From Parcubacteria group bacterium GW2011_GWA2_47_21 (lineage in GTDB: Bacteria; Patescibacteriota; Minisyncoccia; Phycocordibacterales; DSPV01): DNA of 45,593 bases. Position 1 is the stretch's first letter. Each line of letters opens with the position of its first letter. The translations under genes and the position numbers were made by a program. The notes beneath the pieces were generated by a model that saw only the letters and a program-made list of their open reading frames with translations, made no database searches and was not told where the DNA came from. Below, piece after piece: positions 25,853 through 33,439 of the stretch. The DNA lies in NCBI GenBank assembly GCA_001000545.1, contig LCOC01000001.1, positions 1-45,593 on the forward strand, read 5' to 3'.

Positions 25853-26740
25853 TTACGATTTTTCAATCACTCTGAGTTTGGCGCTCCGCGCTCTGGGGTT
25901 TGCTTTCACCTCGTCCGGGGAAGGCGCGATTGGTTTTTTTACGATTGGCGTTCCCCTGCCCTCTCTCGCCAAATCGCGAAAAAAATTCTTGACGATTCTG
26001 TCTTCCAAACTGTGAAAAGAGATAACGGCAATCCGTCCGCCTTGAGGGATGGTTTCAAACGCCTTGCGAAGACCTTGGGAGAGGGCGTTAAGCTCGTCAT
26101 TCACCTTGATGCGGAGCGCTTGAAAGACCTTGGTCGCGGGGTGGATTCTGGTTTTACTCCGAGGAACGCTGGCCGAAACTATCGCCGCCAATTCGCCGGA
26201 GGTCTCTATCGGCTTCTTCTTTCTGGCGAGAACGATAGCCGCGGCGATTCTCCTGCCGAATCTTTCCTCTCCGTAACGCCAGAATATTTCCCGAAGTTCT
26301 TCTTCGCTTGATTGGTTGACCACATCGCGAGCCGTCAGAGTCAATCCGGCCATCGGATGAGCGTCAAAGGTCATAAGCAGCGGTTCGTTTTTCCGAAAAC
26401 TGAAGCCGCGGCCTGACTCTTCCAATTGGTTTGAAGAAAGGCCTAAATCAAAAATTATTTTCGTCGGCGAAATGCCAAGTTCGCTTAACGCTTCATCCAA
26501 ATCCCGAAAATTCTTTTTAACCGGCAGAAAAAGGCAATTCTGGCTTTTAAGCCGCTCTTGAGCCCGCTCTAAAGCGTCGGCGTCGGCGTCCAATCCAATG
26601 ATGGTTCCCCTGCCGCCAAGCCGCCGGCAAATAAGCTCGCTCGCGCCGCCGCCGCCAACCGTCGCGTCCAAGACCACATCGCCTTCCCGAAGGGCAAGCG
26701 AATCAACGGTCTCCGAAAGTAAGACGCTTTGGTGAATCAT
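25853..26740 (-). CDS. rsmH: 16S rRNA m4C1402 methyltransferase RsmH
   Basis: Methylates N4 of C1402 in the ribosomal decoding centre using S-adenosylmethionine. The N-terminus HQSVLLSETVD is diagnostic, motif I is DATVGGGG (25-32), and later marks are FDLGLSSNQLEE, GRGFSF and the C-terminal FHSLEDRIVKNFF. Length is 295 residues, normal. The ATGA at 26737-26740 overlaps the mraZ stop, so the two are coupled. Confidence 0.98.
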   Translation of the reverse strand: MIHQSVLLSETVDSLALREGDVVLDATVGGGGASELICRRLGGRGTIIGLDADADALERAQERLKSQNCLFLPVKKNFRDLDEALSELGISPTKIIFDLGLSSNQLEESGRGFSFRKNEPLLMTFDAHPMAGLTLTARDVVNQSSEEELREIFWRYGEERFGRRIAAAIVLARKKKPIETSGELAAIVSASVPRSKTRIHPATKVFQALRIKVNDELNALSQGLRKAFETIPQGGRIAVISFHSLEDRIVKNFFRDLAREGRGTPIVKKPIAPSPDEVKANPRARSAKLRVIEKS

Positions 26741-27171
26741 AAAACGCCCACTTGACCTAATTTCTCCGCCAAAGCGTCGGCCTTATGTTCAACCTCTTCT
26801 TTGTAGGAGCGCCAGGCTTTTTCATCCCAAATTTCCGCCCGGCCCTGAACGCCTACGATGGCCACTCGGCCGGACAATTTCGCGCGTTCAGCTAAGAATT
26901 CCGGAATGAGAATGCGGCCGATGGAATCAATTTCCGCTTCCACCGCCCCGCCGAATATAAAACGGCTGAAACTCCGCGAGTCGGATTGAAGCATGGAGGA
27001 CTCGGCAAGCTTGGCGGAAATTTCTTGCCATTGCTCCAAAGTAAAAACAAAGAGACAACCGTCAAGGCCCGGCGTTATAACCACCTTCTTTCCCATTTCC
27101 GCCCTGAACTTGGCCGGCAAAGAAAGGCGGTTTTTGTCATCTATGGTGTGGATGTATTCGCCGATAAGCAT
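26737..27171 (-). CDS. mraZ: Transcriptional regulator MraZ
   Basis: DNA-binding regulator of the division and wall cluster, forming a ring of AbrB-like subunits. Two tandem MraZ domains are seen, each with a DxxxR-type signature: IDDKNRLSLPAKFR near the start and IDSIGRILIPEFL in the second half. The ATG at 27171 gives the standard start MLIGEY and 144 residues. A start at 27195 would add eight atypical residues. It probably autoregulates through the repeats at 27289-27337. Confidence 0.96.
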   Translation of the reverse strand: MLIGEYIHTIDDKNRLSLPAKFRAEMGKKVVITPGLDGCLFVFTLEQWQEISAKLAESSMLQSDSRSFSRFIFGGAVEAEIDSIGRILIPEFLAERAKLSGRVAIVGVQGRAEIWDEKAWRSYKEEVEHKADALAEKLGQVGVL

Positions 27172-27189
27172 TATGAGGTGCGCTCCCCC

Positions 27190-27217
27190 GCGCAATCCCG
27201 AAAAAACGGGATTGCGC
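27190..27217 (-). promoter_or_regulatory. Hairpin in the mraZ leader
   Basis: A perfect 11-bp stem (GCGCAATCCCG/CGGGATTGCGC) with a 6-nt T-rich loop in the mRNA. It lies 18 bases before the mraZ ATG, next to the GGGGGAG that may be the ribosome site. No T-run follows, so it is not a terminator; it could affect mRNA stability or translation. Confidence 0.5.
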
Positions 27218-27288
27218 GAAGTTCTTTTGAAGCGCGCTAAAGTTGACTAAACGCGTGCGATACGAAACGAACCGCGCTAGCTTGTGTT

Positions 27289-27337
27289 TCCCACAATTTC
27301 CCACTCAGTGTAATTTATACACCACTTTCTACCACTT
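27289..27337 (-). promoter_or_regulatory. MraZ operator repeats
   Basis: Read on the minus strand there are two AAGTGGT-type boxes exactly 10 bp apart (27331-27337 and 27321-27327) and two TGGGA boxes exactly 10 bp apart (27299-27303 and 27289-27293). Known MraZ sites are TGGGN repeats with 5-bp gaps in Enterobacteria and AAAGTGK-N3 repeats in Mollicutes. Both patterns are matched here. The first pair lies in the promoter spacer and the second downstream of the -10. Confidence 0.7.
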
Positions 27338-27341
27338 GCAA
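27314..27341 (-). promoter_or_regulatory. mraZ cluster promoter
   Basis: On the minus strand: -35 TTGCAA (27336-27341), a 16-bp spacer, and -10 TATAAA (27314-27319). The spacer contains MraZ-type boxes, which fits repression or tuning by MraZ itself. The leader would be about 135 nt. Confidence 0.55.
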
Positions 27342-27346
27342 GCCAG

Positions 27347-27517
27347 TTATCCACAGCTAATGTGGAATAGACACGCCTGCCTGCCCCGCTGGGGCGGTAG
27401 GATGGGAACTACGCCGAACTAACGCGGAGATTCTTTACGAGTTTGGGTTTTGAGATTCATTTAAGGCCTGGAAATTATGATTTGGGAGTTTGAAAAATTA
27501 TCCCCACCTTCCCCACA
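27347..27517 (+). promoter_or_regulatory. DnaA-box-like sites between mraZ and dnaB
   Basis: A perfect consensus DnaA box TTATCCACA stands at 27347-27355. TTATCCCCA (one mismatch) is at 27498-27506 and TTCCCCACA (two mismatches) at 27509-27517, all in the same orientation. Between them is an imperfect GC palindrome (27376-27402) of the CCTGCC/GGTAGG type. It may couple division and dnaB expression to DnaA, or be part of an origin. No dnaA gene is nearby. The remainder of the 406-base gap to dnaB shows no ORF. Confidence 0.45.
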
Positions 27518-27577
27518 GTTTATTCATATTTTCCGTTTGCCCACCGAAAAACCCTTTGTGGTAAAATTGGTTTCCCA

Positions 27578-28996
27578 ATGGCCGACTTCAAGACAAAAAA
27601 TCAAATCCAAGTACCGTCCACCTTTCTCCGGCTTCCACCGCAGAGTATTGAAGCCGAACAGGCCTGCTTGGGCTCCATTATGCTCCGGCCCGAGGCGATG
27701 AATGAGGTGTTGGATATCATTTCTCCCGCTTCCTTTTACGCCGAACGCAACAAGCTGATTTACGCCGCGATGCTGGAGCTTTTTGCCAAAAGCCGGCCGA
27801 TTGACCTCCTTTCCATCTCTACCTTGCTTGGCGAAAAGAAAGAGTTGGAAAGGGTCGGCGGGGCAAGTTATATAACGGAGCTGGTGGACAGCGTGCCCGC
27901 CGCTTCCAACGCCTCGCACTACGCGTCAATCGTTAGAAAGAAACACCTGCTTCGCGAACTTATCTCTGCCGCGGAATATGTGGCCAATCTGGGATTTGCC
28001 GAGGAGGGCGAATTGGAAGAAATCATTGACCGCGCTGAAAAGCGGATTTTTGAAATCAGCCGGGTCGGCAGGCCGGAGACCGTTGTTGAATTTAATCGCG
28101 CGCTCGCCGAGGCCTGGGAGCGGCTTGACCGGCTCCATAAATCAAAAGACGAACTCCGCGGCATCCGAACCGGTTTCAAGGAACTGGACAATCTGCTCGC
28201 CGGTTTCCAAAAATCCGATTTGATAATTTTAGCCGCTCGGCCTTCTATGGGAAAAACCGCTTTGGCGTTAGATATCGCGAGGCAAACCGCCGTGCTTCAC
28301 GGCACGCCAGTCGGCATTTTTTCTCTGGAAATGAGCTCGGCTCAATTGGTTGACAGAATGCTCGCAGCCGAGGCCAGAGTGAGTGCTTGGCATCTTCGCA
28401 CCGGCCGAATTCAAAGCGACGGCGATTTCGGAAAAATCCGCGATTCTCTAGACCGCTTGTCCCGCGCTCCGATTTACATTGACGACCAGCCCGGCAACAA
28501 CATCTTAAAGATACGCTCGGTCGCCAGGCGGCTTAAGATTGAAAAAGGATTGGGACTCATCGTGGTTGATTATCTCCAACTGATGGCGCCGACCATAACT
28601 CGTTCTAGCGATTCCATGGTTCAGCAAGTCACGGAAATTTCCCGCTCGCTCAAACACTTGGCGAGAGAGCTTGATACGCCAGTGCTGGCGCTCTCCCAAC
28701 TATCGCGCGCCGTGGAAAGCCGTGGCGGCAGGCCGCGGCTTTCCGACCTTCGCGATTCGGGCTCAATAGAACAAGATGCCGACGTGGTAATGTTCATTCA
28801 CCGCGAGGATAAATATAAAGAGGATTCCGCCAAGCCAAATATCGCCGAAATTCTAGTGGAGAAGCACCGCAACGGCCCGACCGGCAAAGTGGAATTATAT
28901 TTTGACGATAAAAAAGCCACTTTCTTAAGTTTGGAGAAGGGCGATTTTGGCGGAGGGGAGAACGCGGCGGCGGATAACGGCGCGGAGGTGTTCTAA
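27578..28996 (+). CDS. dnaB: Replicative DNA helicase DnaB
   Basis: Hexameric 5'-3' helicase at the replication fork. The N-terminal primase-binding domain (about 15-120) opens with PQSIEAEQACLGSIM. The RecA-like domain has Walker A ARPSMGKTALA (about 220-230), GIFSLEMS, Walker B LIVVDYLQLM and SQLSRAVESR, with the arginine finger region DLRDSGSIEQDADVV. Length is 472 residues, typical. No intein or insertion. A TAAAAT 10 bases before the ATG implies a very short leader. It leads into recR after six bases. Confidence 0.97.
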   Translation: MADFKTKNQIQVPSTFLRLPPQSIEAEQACLGSIMLRPEAMNEVLDIISPASFYAERNKLIYAAMLELFAKSRPIDLLSISTLLGEKKELERVGGASYITELVDSVPAASNASHYASIVRKKHLLRELISAAEYVANLGFAEEGELEEIIDRAEKRIFEISRVGRPETVVEFNRALAEAWERLDRLHKSKDELRGIRTGFKELDNLLAGFQKSDLIILAARPSMGKTALALDIARQTAVLHGTPVGIFSLEMSSAQLVDRMLAAEARVSAWHLRTGRIQSDGDFGKIRDSLDRLSRAPIYIDDQPGNNILKIRSVARRLKIEKGLGLIVVDYLQLMAPTITRSSDSMVQQVTEISRSLKHLARELDTPVLALSQLSRAVESRGGRPRLSDLRDSGSIEQDADVVMFIHREDKYKEDSAKPNIAEILVEKHRNGPTGKVELYFDDKKATFLSLEKGDFGGGENAAADNGAEVF

Positions 28997-29002
28997 ATTT
29001 TT

Positions 29003-29623
29003 ATGAATCTGATTGATAAACTTTCAAAAATTTTTGGCGCTTTCCCGGGAGTGGGGCCAAGGCAAGCAAAAAGATTCGTTTATTTTCTGCTAAGCGATAA
29101 AAGAGGAGTAACCGCCGGTCTGCGCGAGGCACTCGCCTTGGTAGAGAAAAAAATCAGCCGGTGTAAATTCTGCGGGCGATATTTTAACGGAGAAACCAAA
29201 ACCGATATTTGCGCGGTTTGTTCCGACAAATCCCGCGACCACTCCATTTTAATGGTGGTCGCCAAGGACTTTGATTTTGAAGCGATAGAAAAAAGCGGCG
29301 CCTATAATGGATTTTATTTCGTCTTGGGCGGCACCATCCCGATTCTTTCAGATAAACCGGAGGAAAGGGTCAGAAGCAAAGAGCTATCGCAAGAAATTAA
29401 GAGACGGGTGCCGGAAGGGCTTAAAGAGATAATTTTGGCCTTGAACGCGAATCCCGAGGGCGAAAATACCACCCTTTACATTGAAAAACTGCTCACGCCG
29501 TTTAAGAGCAAAGACCTAAAAATCACCGTGCTCGGACGAGGTCTTTCCACTGGCACGGAATTAGAATACGCCGACCCGCTGACCATTAAAGAAGCCCTAT
29601 CGGGCCGTAAACCGGAGAGGTAA
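29003..29623 (+). CDS. recR: Recombination mediator RecR
   Basis: Works with RecO or RecF to load RecA on gapped DNA. An N-terminal helix-hairpin-helix (GAFPGVGPRQAKRF) precedes a C4 zinc finger with Cys 54, 57, 70 and 73, and a TOPRIM domain follows (ILMVVAKDFDFEAI, FVLGG, and NPEGENTTLYI). Length is 206 residues, normal. It probably shares an mRNA with dnaB. recF and recO are not in the window. Confidence 0.96.
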   Translation: MNLIDKLSKIFGAFPGVGPRQAKRFVYFLLSDKRGVTAGLREALALVEKKISRCKFCGRYFNGETKTDICAVCSDKSRDHSILMVVAKDFDFEAIEKSGAYNGFYFVLGGTIPILSDKPEERVRSKELSQEIKRRVPEGLKEIILALNANPEGENTTLYIEKLLTPFKSKDLKITVLGRGLSTGTELEYADPLTIKEALSGRKPER

Positions 29624-29626
29624 CCA

Positions 29627-29670
29627 GCAGTCAAAACGCTCTTTACAGCCGTGAATCACGAGCGGTCTGA
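29627..29670. other. Hairpin between recR and rplU
   Basis: AGTCA and CGCTC pair with GAGCG and TGACT around a 3x3 internal loop. No clear T-run follows, so terminator function for the convergent recR and rplU genes is only possible. The word AACCAGCAGTC recurs at 33418, next to the tgt stop. Confidence 0.35.
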
Positions 29671-29688
29671 CTACTAGCGGCTACCCTG

Positions 29689-30009
29689 TTATTTTATGGA
29701 GTCAATCCGGACCTTGATATATGGCTGGCGGTGGCCCCGGCGTTTTAGATGGCGGCTTTTGGCTTTATATTTCACAACTAGAATTTTTTTTGAGCGTCCG
29801 ATTTCTTCAATTTTGCCAGAGACCTTCGCGCCGGCGATGTAAGGAGTGCCAACGGTGGTGTCTTGGCCATTATCAACCAAAAGCACCTTGTCAAAAATGA
29901 TAAGATCGCCCTCCTTGGAGGGGTCGGGTAGCTTTTCAATCTTCAAGACATCCCCGACGGAAACATCGTATTGCTTCCCGCCTGTTTGGATAACGGCAAA
30001 TTCTTTCAT
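29689..30009 (-). CDS. rplU: Ribosomal protein bL21
   Basis: Large-subunit protein that binds 23S rRNA. The start MKEFAVIQTGGKQY is diagnostic, and the C-terminus holds the basic RNA-binding stretch KYKAKSRHLKRRGHRQ followed by the terminal strand. From the ATG at 30009 it has 106 residues. A start at 30030 would add seven atypical residues. In most bacteria rpmA (bL27) follows rplU; here it does not, and I did not find bL27 anywhere in the window. Confidence 0.96.
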   Translation of the reverse strand: MKEFAVIQTGGKQYDVSVGDVLKIEKLPDPSKEGDLIIFDKVLLVDNGQDTTVGTPYIAGAKVSGKIEEIGRSKKILVVKYKAKSRHLKRRGHRQPYIKVRIDSIK

Positions 30010-30125
30010 AAAAACATTATACATAGCCATTTTAAAAAATCAATCGGCCGGTTCGGATTGCCCGTTTCCAAAACGCCCGCCTCTGCGGCGGATAATTTGG
30101 CTTCATAACGAAACTCATTGAGACG

Positions 30126-31181
30126 CTAACCTTCCGTTTCAGGTTTTTCCAACACCGGCGCTTGAAGTTCGCCGGACGCGCCGGTGATGCGCATCACATC
30201 TTTATCAATCTTCTTAAACTCCTTGCCGGTCGCATTGTAATGATTAACCGCCACCGAGATGGCATTGCCGAGCTTGACATGGTACTCCTCATAACTTTTA
30301 AGATGCCGAGCGAGCTCCCCCACCCGCTTGATAATTTCTTTGGCCGTCTCCTCAATTTGGAGGGCCTTAAGCCCTTGCAAGACCGTTTGGAGGTAAGCGA
30401 GAAATGAGGTCGGCGAAACAATAATCACCCGATATTTGCCAGCGGCTCTCTGCACTAGATTTTCAGTGTCATCGGTTACCGCGCCGACTTTATTGGCAAG
30501 AAGGTCGTAATAAATCGCTTCATGGGGGATAAACATAAAAGCAAAATCGGTGGTGTTTTGCTCCGGCTGAATATATTTTGAGGTCTCCACAATCCGATTT
30601 TTTAAATCATTGACGAAAAGTTTTTCCAACCGCTCCTTTTCCGCCGGGTCGCGGGTTTCCGAGAGACGGTTGTAATTTTCCAGCGAGAATTTGGAATCAA
30701 TGGGAATAATTTTGTCTTTCACAAATACGGCCGCATCCACTATCGTGCCGTCCGGAAAGGGATATTGCATCTGGTAGGAATTGGGCGGCAGGACATTCTT
30801 TAGGAGGGTTTCCAAATAATATTCGCCTAAAATCCCTCGTTGTTTTGGATTTTTTAAAATATCTTGCAGATTTTGGAGTTGGTCGGCGAAAGAGATGACT
30901 TGCCGATTCGTTTCATCTAACTTAGTAAGACCCTCCGTAACATCTTTGATAAGTTTTGCCGATTCGCCGAATTGGTGGCGGATAGCGCTTGAAACCTCTT
31001 TGGTCGTCTCCCCTATCTTTTGGTCAACCGTCCGCGCCAATTCATTCATTTGCTGGAAAAGGAGTTTAAACGCCGTTTCGTCTTTTTCATTATCTTTCGG
31101 CCGGTGGGACAAGCGCCAGAGCATTACTCCATTTAACACCAACAGAAAAATCACCAGCGCGATTAAAATGCCGTTTTGCAT
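30126..31181 (-). CDS. rmuC: DNA recombination protein RmuC
   Basis: A nuclease-like protein thought to limit inversions and act in DNA repair. An N-terminal hydrophobic helix (about 4-24) anchors it. A coiled coil (about 30-105) precedes the RmuC domain with NPKQRGILGEYYLE, VDAAVFVKDKIIPIDSKF and FMFIPHEAIYYDLL, which carries PD-(D/E)XK-like acidic and lysine residues. Length is 351 residues, short for the family because the coiled coil is reduced. It is divergent from yqeY with only 27 bases between. Confidence 0.93.
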   Translation of the reverse strand: MQNGILIALVIFLLVLNGVMLWRLSHRPKDNEKDETAFKLLFQQMNELARTVDQKIGETTKEVSSAIRHQFGESAKLIKDVTEGLTKLDETNRQVISFADQLQNLQDILKNPKQRGILGEYYLETLLKNVLPPNSYQMQYPFPDGTIVDAAVFVKDKIIPIDSKFSLENYNRLSETRDPAEKERLEKLFVNDLKNRIVETSKYIQPEQNTTDFAFMFIPHEAIYYDLLANKVGAVTDDTENLVQRAAGKYRVIIVSPTSFLAYLQTVLQGLKALQIEETAKEIIKRVGELARHLKSYEEYHVKLGNAISVAVNHYNATGKEFKKIDKDVMRITGASGELQAPVLEKPETEG

Positions 31182-31203
31182 AAAACAAATTATACCTTAT
31201 AAT
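31176..31203 (+). promoter_or_regulatory. yqeY promoter, probably leaderless
   Basis: -35 TTGCAT (31176-31181), a 16-bp spacer and a perfect -10 TATAAT (31198-31203). Only five bases separate the -10 from the ATG at 31209 (followed by a second ATG), so transcription should begin on or inside the start codon. Confidence 0.55.
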
Positions 31204-31208
31204 TACCA

Positions 31209-31670
31209 ATGATGTCTTTACACCAACAAATAAAATCGCAAATCAAAGAGGCCATGCTTAAGAAAGAGGCCTTGCGGCTTTCCGTCGTGCGCTCGCTTGT
31301 GGCGGCATTTACGAACGAGCTCGTGGCCAAAGGGCGAAAACCGGACGGCGAATTGACCGACGATGAAGCGCTGGCGGTAATAAAACGCGCGGTCAAACAA
31401 AGGAAGGATTCGGTTGAGCAGTTCAAAAAGGGCGGTCGGGCGGATTTGGTTGAGGCGGAAGAAGCAGAACGGAAAATTCTTGAAACTTACCTCCCCGCCC
31501 AAATGCCTCGGGAGGAAATAAAAAAAGTCGCCGAAGCGAAAAAGGCCGCGCTTGGCATTGCCGACAAGAGCAAAGCGGGCATACTAGTCGGGGCGGTGAT
31601 GAAAGAACTCAAAGGCAAAGCGGATGGGGCGGATGTAAAAATTATAGTTGAAGAATTGCTCGCGGCGTAA
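31209..31670 (+). CDS. GatB/YqeY-domain protein
   Basis: 153 residues, all helical, matching the YqeY family related to the tail domain of the amidotransferase GatB. Family marks are LRLSVVRSLVAAFTNE, KRAVKQRKDSVEQF, EAEERKILETYLPAQMP and the C-terminal AGILVGAVMKELKGKADG. The domain probably binds tRNA, but a defined role for stand-alone YqeY is lacking. ATGATG gives two adjacent start codons. Confidence 0.9.
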   Translation: MMSLHQQIKSQIKEAMLKKEALRLSVVRSLVAAFTNELVAKGRKPDGELTDDEALAVIKRAVKQRKDSVEQFKKGGRADLVEAEEAERKILETYLPAQMPREEIKKVAEAKKAALGIADKSKAGILVGAVMKELKGKADGADVKIIVEELLAA

Positions 31671-31705
31671 CCACTTGCCAAGTTTAATCCGTAAGACAAA
31701 AAACC

Positions 31706-31870
31706 ATGAATAAATTTGAAAAATTAGCGAGCTTGATGAGAGACGCCGTAAAGAATCCTGAAAAATATCCGGAGGCGCCGTCCGACAACAAGCCCGAAGA
31801 GGACAAGAAACGGGATGATTGGTTAAAGAAACTGGAAGATAGACAAGATAATGACAATCGGTCTTTTTAA
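31706..31870 (+). CDS. Short highly charged protein, unknown
   Basis: A 54-residue ORF from an ATG 35 bases after yqeY. It opens with a helix (KFEKLASLMRDAVK), then a Pro/Asp/Glu-rich middle and a Lys/Asp-rich end. Codon use resembles neighbouring genes and the frame fills the gap between yqeY and the tandem repeat. I do not recognise it. It is probably a soluble small protein co-transcribed with yqeY. Confidence 0.5.
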   Translation: MNKFEKLASLMRDAVKNPEKYPEAPSDNKPEEDKKRDDWLKKLEDRQDNDNRSF

Positions 31871-31909
31871 AAAGTTTCCTCTTTATCCCTTCTCTTTCTG
31901 AAGAGCCAT

Positions 31910-31951
31910 ATTGTAAAAAAACTGATTCTGATTGTAAAAAAACTGATTCTG
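31910..31951 (+). repeat. 21-bp tandem repeat, two copies
   Basis: Two perfect adjacent 21-bp units (31910-31930 and 31931-31951), each starting ATTGTAAAAAAACTG. They directly precede a TATAAT (31954-31959) that could be the -10 for the basic protein gene at 31983, so the duplication falls where the -35 and upstream element would be. Confidence 0.8.
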
Positions 31952-31982
31952 AATATAATTTCAGAAGACGTTTTGATTTGCC

Positions 31983-32294
31983 GTGTCTCATTACGGTAAA
32001 TCAAGACGAAGCTCCAAACCGCAACAAACCAAAAACATGCATATGGCAACAGTGATTAGCGTTTTGCGCAGGAACAAGCAGGTTCCGATTGGTGGACCGG
32101 CTCATAAAGTGAACACGACCTACGGCAACGGCGGCATCGCCGGCGGGAACCAGAAAGCCCGTCAAACCAAGGGCATTCTAGCCAGAACGGCGATTCCCAA
32201 GATTCTTCAAACTGGCTCGGGTGAACCTAACCCTCGGCCGAAAACCATCAAGCGCCCGCCCGCGCGCTGGGGTCCTGTGCCATTAAGAAGGTGA
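31983..32294 (+). CDS. Small very basic protein, unknown
   Basis: 103 residues from a GTG (MSHYGKSRRSSKPQQ). ATGs at 32037 and 32043 are alternative starts that give about 84 residues. It is rich in Arg, Lys, Gly and Pro with almost no acidic residues, and includes GNGGIAGGNQKARQTKG and PPARWGPVP. It does not match bL27 or another ribosomal protein I know. A nucleic-acid-binding role is possible from charge alone. It is convergent with the glycosylase gene, two bases apart. Confidence 0.6.
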   Translation: MSHYGKSRRSSKPQQTKNMHMATVISVLRRNKQVPIGGPAHKVNTTYGNGGIAGGNQKARQTKGILARTAIPKILQTGSGEPNPRPKTIKRPPARWGPVPLRR

Positions 32295-32296
32295 CG

Positions 32297-32872
32297 CTAA
32301 TCGCGTTTCGGCCGGACTTTTCTTAGAAAAGTCCGGCTTGTCTTTTTATTTTTCTTCAAAAGCGCAAACCTATACGGCTTATTGGCCCACACTTCGCCGG
32401 CATAATGAACGCCAACCCGAGGCAATTTTTTCACCTGCCCGCGCTTCGGCCTAAAGCCCCTATCCTCAAACCATAACCCAGACACCGGCGAAGCAATTTT
32501 GCCGTTAAGCCGCTTATCAATTTCAAGCGCTTCGGTGAGTTTGCCGGGGCCGTTAAATCCTCCCGCTCCCCGAATCAAGATGGCCGCCGGATAGTCCTTT
32601 TTCCCAACCACAACATTTAGCATCCAATACATTCCGTAAACGAAATACACATAGAGATAACTGGCGTCGCCCCACATCACTTCGTTTCGCGCCGTTTTCC
32701 CCCTAAAAGCGTGCGATGCCCTGTCCCGAAACCCATCATAAACCTCTACCTCGGTAATAGGTAAAGATATTTCCTTCACACCAACCGCCCTGACTAAGAA
32801 CTTGCCGAGAAGCTCCCGCCCGACTTTAAGCGCCGGCCGGTCAAAAAATTTCGGTTCAAGTATGACACGCAT
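32297..32872 (-). CDS. 3-methyladenine DNA glycosylase (AAG/MPG family)
   Basis: Removes alkylated and deaminated purines in base excision repair. The 191 residues match the single-domain AAG family. The catalytic Glu region is ITEVEVYDG (40-47), followed by DRASHAFRGKTARN, YVYFVYGMYWMLNVV and the substrate-loop segment GFNGPGKLTEAL. The C-terminus is basic. Unrelated to bacterial AlkA or Tag. Confidence 0.93.
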   Translation of the reverse strand: MRVILEPKFFDRPALKVGRELLGKFLVRAVGVKEISLPITEVEVYDGFRDRASHAFRGKTARNEVMWGDASYLYVYFVYGMYWMLNVVVGKKDYPAAILIRGAGGFNGPGKLTEALEIDKRLNGKIASPVSGLWFEDRGFRPKRGQVKKLPRVGVHYAGEVWANKPYRFALLKKNKKTSRTFLRKVRPKRD

Positions 32873-32986
32873 ACTAAAATATTACTCCTTGCTCCTTAAA
32901 CGGCAACCGCTGAAAGGCATCGTGGCCCTTTACAAAATCTCGGGCGGGTATAATCTTCTTTACAGAAAAACAATCAATAAAAACCT

Positions 32987-33274
32987 ATGCCGAAAGTGAT
33001 TGCCTATACTGCGATGACAGACGAAGAACGAGTTGACCTTTTAATGGACACCGTTCTAAGCTACGGAAAGCATCACCCTCTCACCAGACAAAACAAACAG
33101 CGGTTGCTGGATGAATTCCACGCGTTAAGAAAGCTCGTTGAACGGCAACCAGAATTGGTTGAGGGTCTAGTCGGTGAAAGCATAACCGTGCAGGAACAAG
33201 AAGAAATTTCTCTTCCAGCAGGAAGCTGGAGAATACCCTCTATGCTTGGCGTGCCAAACGAACCCATCTTCTGA
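32987..33274 (+). CDS. Hypothetical protein
   Basis: 95 residues with no domain I recognise. The first two thirds are predicted helical and charged (TDEERVDLLMDTVL, then NKQRLLDEFHALRKLVE); the end is less structured and Pro-rich. No signal peptide or membrane helix. It stands alone between the glycosylase and tgt genes and is followed by a hairpin and a strong terminator. Confidence 0.6.
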   Translation: MPKVIAYTAMTDEERVDLLMDTVLSYGKHHPLTRQNKQRLLDEFHALRKLVERQPELVEGLVGESITVQEQEEISLPAGSWRIPSMLGVPNEPIF

Positions 33275-33299
33275 CGCGTTGGATTATCCCAGGGCGACG

Positions 33300-33327
33300 G
33301 TATGAGTCCTGCTGGCGCCACTCATAC
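33300..33327. other. Hairpin upstream of the terminator
   Basis: A perfect 8-bp stem (GTATGAGT/ACTCATAC) around a 12-nt loop that itself contains TGGCGCCA. A 20-codon ORF starting at 33302 overlaps it but is not convincing. It may be part of a structured 3' end of the upstream mRNA. Confidence 0.4.
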
Positions 33328-33383
33328 TAAGGAAGAAGACGGCGACCCGGGTCCGGGGGTCTGAATCAAGACAGTAAATATCG

Positions 33384-33415
33384 CCCCGTCCGCCCGAAAG
33401 CGGACGGGGATTTTT
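33384..33415 (+). terminator. Intrinsic terminator
   Basis: A perfect 10-bp GC-rich stem (CCCCGTCCGC/GCGGACGGGG), a 6-nt loop and ATTTTT. It ends the transcript of the hypothetical gene at 32987 and faces the convergent tgt gene. Confidence 0.9.
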
Positions 33416-33439
33416 GAACCAGCAGTCAGGCCGATGGTT

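Noticed and set aside
31910-31951. A CRISPR-like start of direct repeats
   Set aside because: Only two adjacent units without spacers, and no cas genes in the window.
31983-32294. Possible ribosomal protein bL27 because rplU is nearby
   Set aside because: The sequence lacks the bL27 N-terminus and core, so proximity to bL21 is not evidence.
33302-33364. A 20-codon ORF (ATG to TGA) between the hypothetical gene and the terminator
   Set aside because: Too short, overlaps a hairpin and has no ribosome site; more likely part of a structured 3' end.
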